DNA from: Paractinoplanes lichenicola
Lineage (GTDB): Bacteria; Actinomycetota; Actinomycetes; Mycobacteriales; Micromonosporaceae
Direction of reading: 5' to 3'
Length of the DNA: 64,000 nt
NCBI RefSeq assembly: GCF_016785085.1
Contig: NZ_JAENHO010000005.1
Location: 1 to 64,000, forward strand
Shown here in pieces: positions 16,448 through 24,031 of this stretch; the first letter of the stretch is position 1, and each line of letters begins with the position of its first letter. The notes below the pieces were generated by a model. That model made no database searches. It saw only the letters and a list, made by a program, of their open reading frames with translations, and was not told the DNA's origin. Position numbers and translations under genes: made by a program.

Positions 16448-19400
16448 ATGGCCTATCCGAAGCACACCGACGCCGCGGGCGTGCCGGCCAGCCCCGACCT
16501 GCCCGCCGTCGAGCGCGCCGTCCTCGAGCACTGGGCCGCCGACAAGACGTTCGAGGCGTCGGTCGAGCAGCGTCCGGCCGGCACGAACGGCAGCAACGAG
16601 TACGTCTTCTACGACGGCCCGCCGTTCGCCAACGGGCTGCCGCACTACGGGCACCTGTTCACCGGCTACGTCAAGGACCTGGTGCCGCGCTATCAGGCCA
16701 TGCGGGGCAAGCACGTGGAGCGCCGCTTCGGCTGGGACACCCACGGGCTGCCGGCCGAGGTCGAGGCCGAGAAGCAACTCGGCATCACCACGAAGGCGCA
16801 GATCGTCGAGCTCGGCATCGACAAGTTCAACGAGGCCTGCCGCAGCTCGGTGCTGGCCTACACCAAGGACTGGGAGCGGTACGTCACGCGTCAGGCCCGG
16901 TGGGTCGACTTCTCGAACGACTACAAGACCCTCGACCCCAGCTACATGGAGTCGGTCATGTGGGCGTTCAAGACGCTGCACGACAAGGGCCTGGTCTACG
17001 AGGGCTTCCGGGTGCTGGCCTACTGCTTCCGGTGCGAGACGCCGCTGTCGAACACCGAGACGCGGATGGACGACGTCTATCGGGATCGCACCGACCCGGC
17101 GCTGACGGTCACGTTCCGGTTGGAGACGGGCGAGGACATCGCGGTGTGGACGACCACGCCGTGGACCCTGCCGTCCAACCTGGCCCTCGCCGTCGGGCCC
17201 GACATCGAGTACGCGATCCTGGCCAACCCCGAGGGCCGCAAGGTCATCCTGGGGGCGGGGCGCGTGGCCGCGTACGGGAAAGAACTTGAGGGTTTCGAGA
17301 AGGTCGGCAGCGTCACCGGGCGCGAGCTGGCCGGGCGGAAGTACACGCCGCTGTTCGATTTTCTGGTCGAGCAGGGCGGGCCGAACGCGTTCCAGGTGCT
17401 CGCGGCCGACTACGTCAGCGACGAGGACGGCACCGGCGTCGTGCACCAGGCGCCCGCCTTCGGCGAGGACGACCAGAACGTCTGCAACGCGGCCGGCATC
17501 CCGACGATCGTGACCGTCGACGACCACACCCGCTTCACCGCGCTCGTGCCCGACTGGCAGGGCGTGCAGGTGTTCGAGGCCAACAAGCCGATCATCGCCG
17601 TGCTCAAGCAGAACGGCGTCGTATTGCGGCACGAGGGCTACACGCACTCGTACCCGCACTGCTGGCGCTGCGACACTCCGCTGGTCTACAAGGCGGTGTC
17701 GTCGTGGTTCGTGGCCGTCACGAAGTTCCGCGACCGCATGGTCGAGCTCAACCAGGAGATCACCTGGACGCCGGCCCACATCAAGGACGGCTCGTTCGGC
17801 AAGTGGCTGGCCAACGCGCGCGACTGGTCGATCTCGCGCAACCGGTTCTGGGGCTCGCCGATCCCGGCCTGGAAGTCCGACGACCCCAACTACCCGCGGG
17901 TCGACGTCTACGGCTCGTTCGCCGAGATGGAGAAGGACTTCGGGGTCAAAATCGAAGACCTGCACCGCCCGTACGTGGATGAGCTGACCCGCCCCAACCC
18001 GGACGACCCGACCGGCAAGTCGACCATGCGGCGCGTGCCCGAGGTGCTCGACTGCTGGTTCGAGTCGGGGTCGATGCCGTTCGCGCAGGTGCACTACCCG
18101 TTCGAGAACAAGGACTGGTTCGAGCACCACTACCCGGGCGACTTCATCGTCGAATACATCGGCCAGACCCGCGGCTGGTTCTACACCATGCACGTGCTGG
18201 CCACGGCCCTGTTCGACCGGCCCGCGTTCCGCAACTGCCTGAGCCACGGCATCCTGCTCGGCGAGGACGGGCGCAAGATGTCCAAGTCGCTGCGCAACTA
18301 TCCGGACGTCTACAAGGTCTTCGACTCGTACGGGTCGGACGCCATGCGCTGGATGCTCATGTCGTCGCCGGTGCTGCGGGGCGGGGACATGCCGGTCACC
18401 GAGGTGGCGATCCGGGATTCCGTACGGCAGGTCCTCTTGCCGCTCTGGAATGTCTGGTACTTCTTCTCGCTTTACGCCAACGCTTCGTCGCACGTCGCAA
18501 CGTTTCGGACAGATTCCCCGGACCTGCTCGATCGTTATGTGCTGGCCAAGACCAATGAGCTCGTCACCGACGTACAGCGCCAAATGGACGAGTACGACAT
18601 CTCGGGCGCGGCGGCGAGCGTCAGGTCCTTCCTCGACGCCCTGACCAACTGGTACGTCCGCCGCTCGCGGGACCGGTTCTGGGCGGGTGACACCGACGCG
18701 TTCGACACCCTGGCCACGGTGCTCGAAACGCTGTGCCGCGTGGTCGCCCCGCTCGCCCCGCTGACCGCCGAGGAGATCTGGCGCGGCCTGACCGGCGGCC
18801 GCTCGGTGCACCTGACCGACTGGCCTGCCGCCGCGGACTTCCCGGCCGACCACGACCTGGTCGCCTCGATGGACGCCATCCGCGAGGTCGCCTCGGCCGC
18901 CCTGTCGCTGCGCAAGGCCCGGGGCCTGCGCGTCCGGCTGCCGCTGGCCAAGCTGACCGTGGCCACCGCCGACGCGGTGAATTTGCGGAGCCTGAGCGAC
19001 CTGGTGGCCGACGAGGTCAACGTCAAGGAGGTCGTGTTCACCGACGACGTGGCCGCGTACTGCGAGCAGGTGCTGACCGTCGTGCCCCGGGTCCTCGGCC
19101 CGCGCGTCGGCAAGCAGGTGCAGCAGGTCATCAAGGCCGTCAAGGCGGGCGAGTGGCAGCTCGTGGACGGCGCCCCGGTCGCGGCCGGCGTCACCCTGGC
19201 CGAGGGCGAGTACGAGCTCAAGCTGGTCGCCGCGGACGTCGAGAACTCGGCGCCGCTGCCCGCCGGCGGGGGTGTCGTGGTGCTCGACACGGCGGTCACC
19301 GGCGAGCTGGCGGCCGAGGGCCTGGCCCGCGACGTGATCCGGGTGGTGCAGCAGGCCCGGCGCGACGCCGGTCTCGACGTGTCGGACCGGATCTCGCTGG

Positions 19401-19570
19401 TCGTCTCGGCCGCCGAACCCGTACGGGCCGCCGTCGAGGCGCACCGCGAGTTCGTGGCCGGGGAAACCCTGGCGACCTTGCTCGCGACGGCGGAAGCTGG
19501 GGAGAGTGGCTTCGCCGGCGAGGTCGGCGAGGGCGATCAGGTGACCGTACGGGTGGCCAAAGCCGTGTGA
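16448..19570 (+). CDS. ileS: Isoleucyl-tRNA synthetase
   Basis: This 1040-residue class Ia synthetase charges tRNA-Ile. The HIGH motif is HYGH (66-69) in PPFANGLPHYGH and KMSKS lies at 610-614. A CxxC pair (YCFRCETP) lies in the middle region, another in the CWRCDTPL segment. Length and the PPFANGLPHYGH signature fit the eukaryote-like IleS type found in actinobacteria, which is often insensitive to mupirocin (family knowledge, not tested). GAGGAG lies 11 nt upstream of the ATG and is part of the T-box control region. A hairpin follows the gene. Confidence 0.97.
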   Translation: MAYPKHTDAAGVPASPDLPAVERAVLEHWAADKTFEASVEQRPAGTNGSNEYVFYDGPPFANGLPHYGHLFTGYVKDLVPRYQAMRGKHVERRFGWDTHGLPAEVEAEKQLGITTKAQIVELGIDKFNEACRSSVLAYTKDWERYVTRQARWVDFSNDYKTLDPSYMESVMWAFKTLHDKGLVYEGFRVLAYCFRCETPLSNTETRMDDVYRDRTDPALTVTFRLETGEDIAVWTTTPWTLPSNLALAVGPDIEYAILANPEGRKVILGAGRVAAYGKELEGFEKVGSVTGRELAGRKYTPLFDFLVEQGGPNAFQVLAADYVSDEDGTGVVHQAPAFGEDDQNVCNAAGIPTIVTVDDHTRFTALVPDWQGVQVFEANKPIIAVLKQNGVVLRHEGYTHSYPHCWRCDTPLVYKAVSSWFVAVTKFRDRMVELNQEITWTPAHIKDGSFGKWLANARDWSISRNRFWGSPIPAWKSDDPNYPRVDVYGSFAEMEKDFGVKIEDLHRPYVDELTRPNPDDPTGKSTMRRVPEVLDCWFESGSMPFAQVHYPFENKDWFEHHYPGDFIVEYIGQTRGWFYTMHVLATALFDRPAFRNCLSHGILLGEDGRKMSKSLRNYPDVYKVFDSYGSDAMRWMLMSSPVLRGGDMPVTEVAIRDSVRQVLLPLWNVWYFFSLYANASSHVATFRTDSPDLLDRYVLAKTNELVTDVQRQMDEYDISGAAASVRSFLDALTNWYVRRSRDRFWAGDTDAFDTLATVLETLCRVVAPLAPLTAEEIWRGLTGGRSVHLTDWPAAADFPADHDLVASMDAIREVASAALSLRKARGLRVRLPLAKLTVATADAVNLRSLSDLVADEVNVKEVVFTDDVAAYCEQVLTVVPRVLGPRVGKQVQQVIKAVKAGEWQLVDGAPVAAGVTLAEGEYELKLVAADVENSAPLPAGGGVVVLDTAVTGELAAEGLARDVIRVVQQARRDAGLDVSDRISLVVSAAEPVRAAVEAHREFVAGETLATLLATAEAGESGFAGEVGEGDQVTVRVAKAV

Positions 19571-19581
19571 ATCCAGCTACT

Positions 19582-19623
19582 CGGCCCGGGCATTTGCCGC
19601 CTCTGCGAAGAATGTCCGGGCCG
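19582..19623 (+). terminator. Hairpin after ileS, probable terminator without U-tract
   Basis: A 13-bp stem (CGGCCCGGGCATT with AATGTCCGGGCCG, one wobble) and a 16-nt loop begin 12 bp after the ileS stop. There is no T-run, so termination is likely but not certain. Confidence 0.45.
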
Positions 19624-19721
19624 GTCGGCGGGATCGACAGGGACTTCCGGGTTTCCCTCCGGTAACCTGACCGCGCTCCCCACACGTTTGCGCTCGTCCT
19701 TTGTCCCCGGAGGAACCTCAG

Positions 19722-20396
19722 TTGCCGCTGCTCTACACGATCGGCAAGCTCACCGTCGGCAACGCGATGATGCTCGGCTGGCGCCCGCGCGTCGAGGGTC
19801 TCGAATACATCCCCAGGACCGGCGGCGTGATCTTCGCCGGCAACCACCTCTCCGTCGCCGACGAGCTTTTCCTCGGCTCGGCGCAGCCCCGCCACCTGGC
19901 CTTCTGGGCGAAGTCGGACTACTTCGACGGCACCGGCGTCAAGGGCTGGCTCAACCGCAACCTGATGCACGGGCTCGGCGCCATCCGGGTCGAGCGCGGC
20001 GGGGGCCGGGCCGCCCTGACCGCCTTCGACGGCGCGATCCCGGTGCTCAAGGCGGGTGACGCGGTCGCCATCTATCCCGAGGGCACGCGCTCGCCCGACG
20101 GCAAGCTCTATCGCGGCCGTACGGGTGCGGCCCGGCTCGCGGTGGCGGCCGGGGTGCCGATCATCCCGGTCGGCATGATCGGCACCGAGAAGGTGCAGCC
20201 CATCGGTCAGCTCCTGCCCAAGCCGGCCCGCGGTGTGGTCACGGTCAAGTTCGGCAAGCCGATCGACCCCGAGGGCCGCGCCGACGACCGCACCTCGCTG
20301 CGCACGCTGACCGACGAGTTGATGGCCGAGATCCAGAAGCTGACCGGCCAGGAGTACGTGCCGCGCTACGCCCCGGCCAAGCCCGCGAAGGAGTAG
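19722..20396 (+). CDS. plsC: 1-acyl-sn-glycerol-3-phosphate acyltransferase (PlsC family)
   Basis: This 224-residue acyltransferase makes phosphatidic acid from lysophosphatidic acid at the membrane. It has the HX4D catalytic motif NHLSVAD (His42, Asp47), the EGTRS phosphate-binding motif (120-124), and a Pro-containing VPIIPVGMIG block. TTG at 19722 is chosen because GGAGGA (19709-19714) sits 7 nt upstream; a TTG at 19701 is an upstream in-frame alternative. It ends 4 bp from the convergent photolyase gene. Confidence 0.9.
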   Translation: MPLLYTIGKLTVGNAMMLGWRPRVEGLEYIPRTGGVIFAGNHLSVADELFLGSAQPRHLAFWAKSDYFDGTGVKGWLNRNLMHGLGAIRVERGGGRAALTAFDGAIPVLKAGDAVAIYPEGTRSPDGKLYRGRTGAARLAVAAGVPIIPVGMIGTEKVQPIGQLLPKPARGVVTVKFGKPIDPEGRADDRTSLRTLTDELMAEIQKLTGQEYVPRYAPAKPAKE

Positions 20397-20399
20397 GGC

Positions 20400-21860
20400 C
20401 TAGGGCGCCCGTGACCCGCGCGCCTGCTCCTGCTCGACGAGCGCCTCGACGTCGCTGAGCCGGCGCAGGCCGTTCAGCGGCTGCCGCATGCGGTGATTGC
20501 CGGTGAGCGCCTGCTCGTTGCGCGCGAGGAAGGCCCAGTAGCCGGCCGTGTACGGGCACGCGTCGTCGCCGACCCGCACCTTGGGGTCGTACCGGCAGCC
20601 GCCGCAGTAGTCGCTCATCCGGTTGATGTAGGCGCCCCCACCCGCGTACGGCTTGGAGCTCATCCGGCCGGCGTCGGCGAACTGGCTCATGCCGATCACG
20701 TTGGCCGTCATCACCCACTCGTAGCCGTCGACGAAGCTGCGGTGGAACCAGTCGGCCATCGCCCCGGGCCGCCAGCCGCGCTGCATGGCGTAGTTGCCCA
20801 GCACCATCAGCCGCGGGATGTGATGCACCCAGCCGCGGTCGCGCACCCCGGCCAGCACGTCGGACAGGCAGCGCGCCTCGACCGCGTCCGCGTCGAGGTC
20901 GGCGAACCAGCGCGGCAGCTCCTTGCGGGCCCGCAGCTCGTTCGAGGCCCGGTAGTCCGGCTCGAAATACCAGTACAGATGCCAGATGAAGTCGCGCCAG
21001 CCGACGATCTGCCGCACGAACCCCTCCACGCTCGCCAGCGGCGCACTTCCTTCCCGGTACGCCTTCTCGGCCCGCTCGACGACCTCGAGCGGGTCGAGCA
21101 GCCCCAGGTTGATGGGCGCGCTGAGCAGGCTGTGGCTCATCCACAGGTCACCGGCCAGCATGGCGTCCTCGTACGGGCCGAACGGGGACAGCCGGTGGGT
21201 GACGAAATGCCGGAGCCGGGCCAGCGCCTCGCGGCGGGTCGCCGGGAACAGCCGAGGGCCGTCGCGGCCGACGAACTCGATGCCGTCGTCGCGCTCCCAG
21301 CGGTCGAGGTCGGCCCGCACCTGCTCGTCGATCTCGTCCTCGACGATCGCGGGCGGCTCGGGGACGTCCAGGGTCTTCGTGTTGCGCGGCGGCGGCTCCC
21401 GGTTGTCGTGGTCGAGATTCCACTTGCCGCCGGCCGGCTCCTCGCCGTCCATCAGCAGGCCGTGCCGCTGCCGGGCGTCCCGATAGAAGTCCTCCATGCG
21501 CAGGTGGTCGCGGCCGCGGGCCCAGGCGGTGAAGTCGGCCGGGGCGGTCACGAAGCCGCGCGGCGGCAGCATCTCGACGACGCTGGGCAGCCGGGTGACC
21601 AGGGCGCGGGCGGCCCGGGAGGTGGGGTGGCAAACGGTCACCTTCTCCGTGATCGCCTCGGCGTACGTCTCCGCCTTGATCAGCCGGACGTTGTCGTCGA
21701 GGGCCCGGTGACGCAGCGCGGACAGGATCAGGTGGGCCTTCTGCCGGTGGAACGCGCGGCGCCGGAACACCGCCTTCGACTCCACGAGCAGCGCCTCCTG
21801 CCCCGGCGCGTCGAGGAAGTGCGGGCCGAGCTGATCGGCGAACAGCCAGCGTGCGGTCAT
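20400..21860 (-). CDS. Iron-sulfur bacterial cryptochrome/(6-4) photolyase
   Basis: This 486-residue flavoprotein belongs to the deoxyribodipyrimidine photolyase-related (FeS-BCP/PhrB-like) family. Four cysteines, C331, C419, C422 and C435, have 88, 3 and 13 residue spacings. That equals the spacing of the [4Fe-4S] ligands known in Agrobacterium PhrB. The C-terminal half has the FAD-binding helices (WMSHSLLSAPINLGLL, GWRDFIWHLYW, MVLGNYAM). Known members repair (6-4) photoproducts with blue light or act as photoreceptors. The photolyase role is favoured because no regulator partner is adjacent. Confidence 0.9.
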   Translation of the reverse strand: MTARWLFADQLGPHFLDAPGQEALLVESKAVFRRRAFHRQKAHLILSALRHRALDDNVRLIKAETYAEAITEKVTVCHPTSRAARALVTRLPSVVEMLPPRGFVTAPADFTAWARGRDHLRMEDFYRDARQRHGLLMDGEEPAGGKWNLDHDNREPPPRNTKTLDVPEPPAIVEDEIDEQVRADLDRWERDDGIEFVGRDGPRLFPATRREALARLRHFVTHRLSPFGPYEDAMLAGDLWMSHSLLSAPINLGLLDPLEVVERAEKAYREGSAPLASVEGFVRQIVGWRDFIWHLYWYFEPDYRASNELRARKELPRWFADLDADAVEARCLSDVLAGVRDRGWVHHIPRLMVLGNYAMQRGWRPGAMADWFHRSFVDGYEWVMTANVIGMSQFADAGRMSSKPYAGGGAYINRMSDYCGGCRYDPKVRVGDDACPYTAGYWAFLARNEQALTGNHRMRQPLNGLRRLSDVEALVEQEQARGSRAP

Positions 21861-21888
21861 CCCGCCATCGTGCCCTGGATGGCCGCGA

Positions 21889-23055
21889 TCAACCGGCGGT
21901 CAGCACTTCTTCGCGCAGCCGGGCGACCAGTTCGGCGCTGTCGCTGATCGAGCGGCGGGTCAGCAGCACGGTGGCCGAGCTGCCGTGGTCGGCCCAGGTG
22001 CAGACGACCACCGAGGTGCCGTTGTCGCGGCCGGCCCCGCAGCGCTCGTGCGCGCCGAACTCGCCCAGGTCGAACGACTGCACGTCCTTCAGGTCGTATT
22101 CGGCGGCGGCCTGCTCGATGCGCGTGCGCACGTCGGTGCCCGGGGTGAGCCGGAAGCCGGTCTCGCCGAACACGGTGACCCGCTTGCCGCGGGCGTCGCG
22201 GTAGACGCCGGCGAAACCGCTCGGGCCGGTCTCCTCGGTGTCGCGCAGCCGCAGGTCGGAGAACGAGTCCGGCAGCGCGGCGGTCACCGGATATTGGTCG
22301 GCGGCGGACGACTGCGTCCAGGCGAACGGGAGGCCGCAGCAGCAGACCACGCCGATCAGGCTCAGCAGGGCCAGGCGGCGGCCCCAGCGGCGCTTGCGGC
22401 GGGGCGGGGGCAGCGGGCGGGCGGGTTGCCGCGGGGCCCAGGGCGGCGCGGCCGGCAGGGGGCGGCCGTTGACGATCGGGCCGGGCGGCGGACCCGGCGG
22501 CGTGGGCGGCCGGGTCTGGACGGGCAGGCGGTTGGCGGTGGCCTGCGGGGCGTTCTTGAGCCGCTTGCGCTCCTTGCGCGAGAGTTTCGGCGCGTTCGTG
22601 GTGGGCGGCTGCGGCGCCGGGGCGGGCGGCCGGTTGATCGGCTTGCTGACCGGCGGGGGAGGCGGCGGGGCCGGAGCCGCGGGCGGCTCGACTCGGGTGG
22701 GGTCCGGCGTCCGCGGCTGCGGCGGGGGCAGCGGCGGGGCCGGTTTTGGGGTCGCCGCCTCGGCCTCGGTGCCCGTCAGGTCGACCGCGAACGAGTCCCA
22801 CGGCGTGTCCTGATCGGCCCACGGGTCGACGGCGGGGGTGGTGGCCCAGTGATCGTGCGGCTCGGCCGGCGGCGGTGCCTGCGGCGGTTCGTTGCGCCGC
22901 CACCACTGCTTCTTGGGGGCCGGCTCGGGCACGGCCGCCGAGCCGCTCCAGCGCACCGGCGCGTCCACCGTGGAGGGTTCCGAGCCGGTGTCCACCCGGG
23001 TCGGGTCGGGCACTCCGTTCGCCGGTCGAGTTTCCTCCGGCTGCGGGTCGGCCAT
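21889..23055 (-). CDS. Proline-rich single-pass membrane protein (WADHG family paralog)
   Basis: This 388-residue protein has a long cytoplasmic Pro/Ala-rich N-terminus (about 1-220) ending in a basic cluster (RRKRRWGRR), one membrane segment (about 229-246, containing two Cys), and a 140-residue outer domain. That domain has a cysteine pair and the CTWADHGSSATVLLTRR motif. It resembles the protein at 448-1101 over its last 130 residues but has a much longer N-terminus. The function is unknown. It starts at ATG with GGAG a few bases upstream, divergent from the Rsb cluster 166 bp away. Confidence 0.82.
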   Translation of the reverse strand: MADPQPEETRPANGVPDPTRVDTGSEPSTVDAPVRWSGSAAVPEPAPKKQWWRRNEPPQAPPPAEPHDHWATTPAVDPWADQDTPWDSFAVDLTGTEAEAATPKPAPPLPPPQPRTPDPTRVEPPAAPAPPPPPPVSKPINRPPAPAPQPPTTNAPKLSRKERKRLKNAPQATANRLPVQTRPPTPPGPPPGPIVNGRPLPAAPPWAPRQPARPLPPPRRKRRWGRRLALLSLIGVVCCCGLPFAWTQSSAADQYPVTAALPDSFSDLRLRDTEETGPSGFAGVYRDARGKRVTVFGETGFRLTPGTDVRTRIEQAAAEYDLKDVQSFDLGEFGAHERCGAGRDNGTSVVVCTWADHGSSATVLLTRRSISDSAELVARLREEVLTAG

Positions 23056-23206
23056 CCGTCGATCTCCTTCACTGCCGGGTTGTCCCCGGCGGGGCGGTCA
23101 ACTCCCAGGTTAGAGGCGGTGTGCCACCCGCGGCCTCGGTCCTGGGACCGGACTCGCGATACAAATGCCGGACAACCTGGGCGATGTGCAAGACGCTTCG
23201 GAGCCG

Positions 23207-23212
23207 TATGGT
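23207..23212 (+). promoter_or_regulatory. Candidate -10 element of the rsbQ-like gene
   Basis: TATGGT lies 9 nt before the ATG at 23222 with only a weak GGGA between, again consistent with a near-leaderless start. Confidence 0.45.
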
Positions 23213-23221
23213 TACCGGGAC

Positions 23222-24019
23222 ATGAGAACGACACAGAGAAATGCCGTCACCCTGACCGGAAATTCCGCCGGTCAGCCGATGGTGTTCGCCCACGGCTATG
23301 GCTGCGACCAGAACATGTGGCGCCTCGTCGCTCCCGCCTTCGCGGACTCGCACCGGCTCGTCCTTTTCGACCACGTCGGCAACGGAAAATCCGACCTGTC
23401 GGCCTATGACGACGACCGCTACTCCTCGCTCGACGGCTACGCCGACGACATCCTCGAGATCCTGCACGAGCACGACCTGTGGGACGTCGTCTTCGTCGGG
23501 CACTCGGTCAGCGCCATGATCGGCGTGCTGGCCTCGATCAAAGAGCCGGAGCGGTTCGCGCGCCTGGTGCTCGTGGGTCCCTCGCCGCGCTACATCAACG
23601 AGCCCGCCGAGGGTTACGTGGGCGGCTTCGACCGGCCCGACATCGACGGGCTGCTCGACTCGCTCGACAGCAACTATCTCGGCTGGTCGAGCACGATGGC
23701 GCCGGTGATCATGGGGAACCCGGATCGGCCCGAGCTCGGCGCCGAGCTGACCAACAGCTTCTGCCGCACGGATCCCGAGATCGCGAAGAAGTTCGCCCGG
23801 GTCACGTTCCTCTCCGACAACCGCGACGACCTGCTCAAACTGCGTACGCCGGCCTTGATCCTGCAGTGTATGGACGATGTCATCGCGCCGGCCGTGGTCG
23901 GCGACTACGTCCACAAGCACACCGCCGGGAGCACCTTCGTTCAGCTGAACGCGACGGGACACTGTCCCAACCTGAGCGCGCCGGAAGAGACGATCAACGC
24001 CATGAAGGCTTGGCTTTAG
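23222..24019 (+). CDS. rsbQ: RsbQ-like alpha/beta hydrolase, partner of RsbP phosphatase
   Basis: This 265-residue protein closely matches Bacillus subtilis RsbQ along its whole length, including GYGCDQNMW, FDHVGNGKSDL, FVGHSVSAMIG and QCMDDVIAP. The catalytic triad is Ser95, Asp219 and His247, nearly the same numbering as RsbQ (Ser96, Asp219, His247). RsbQ is needed for the energy-stress phosphatase RsbP, probably by supplying a small hydrophobic ligand. The next gene, 12 bp downstream, is an RsbP-like phosphatase, which supports the call. The ATG at 23222 aligns with the RsbQ start; an in-frame ATG at 23165 would add 19 residues. Confidence 0.93.
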   Translation: MRTTQRNAVTLTGNSAGQPMVFAHGYGCDQNMWRLVAPAFADSHRLVLFDHVGNGKSDLSAYDDDRYSSLDGYADDILEILHEHDLWDVVFVGHSVSAMIGVLASIKEPERFARLVLVGPSPRYINEPAEGYVGGFDRPDIDGLLDSLDSNYLGWSSTMAPVIMGNPDRPELGAELTNSFCRTDPEIAKKFARVTFLSDNRDDLLKLRTPALILQCMDDVIAPAVVGDYVHKHTAGSTFVQLNATGHCPNLSAPEETINAMKAWL

Positions 24020-24031
24020 AAGCGGCGGACC

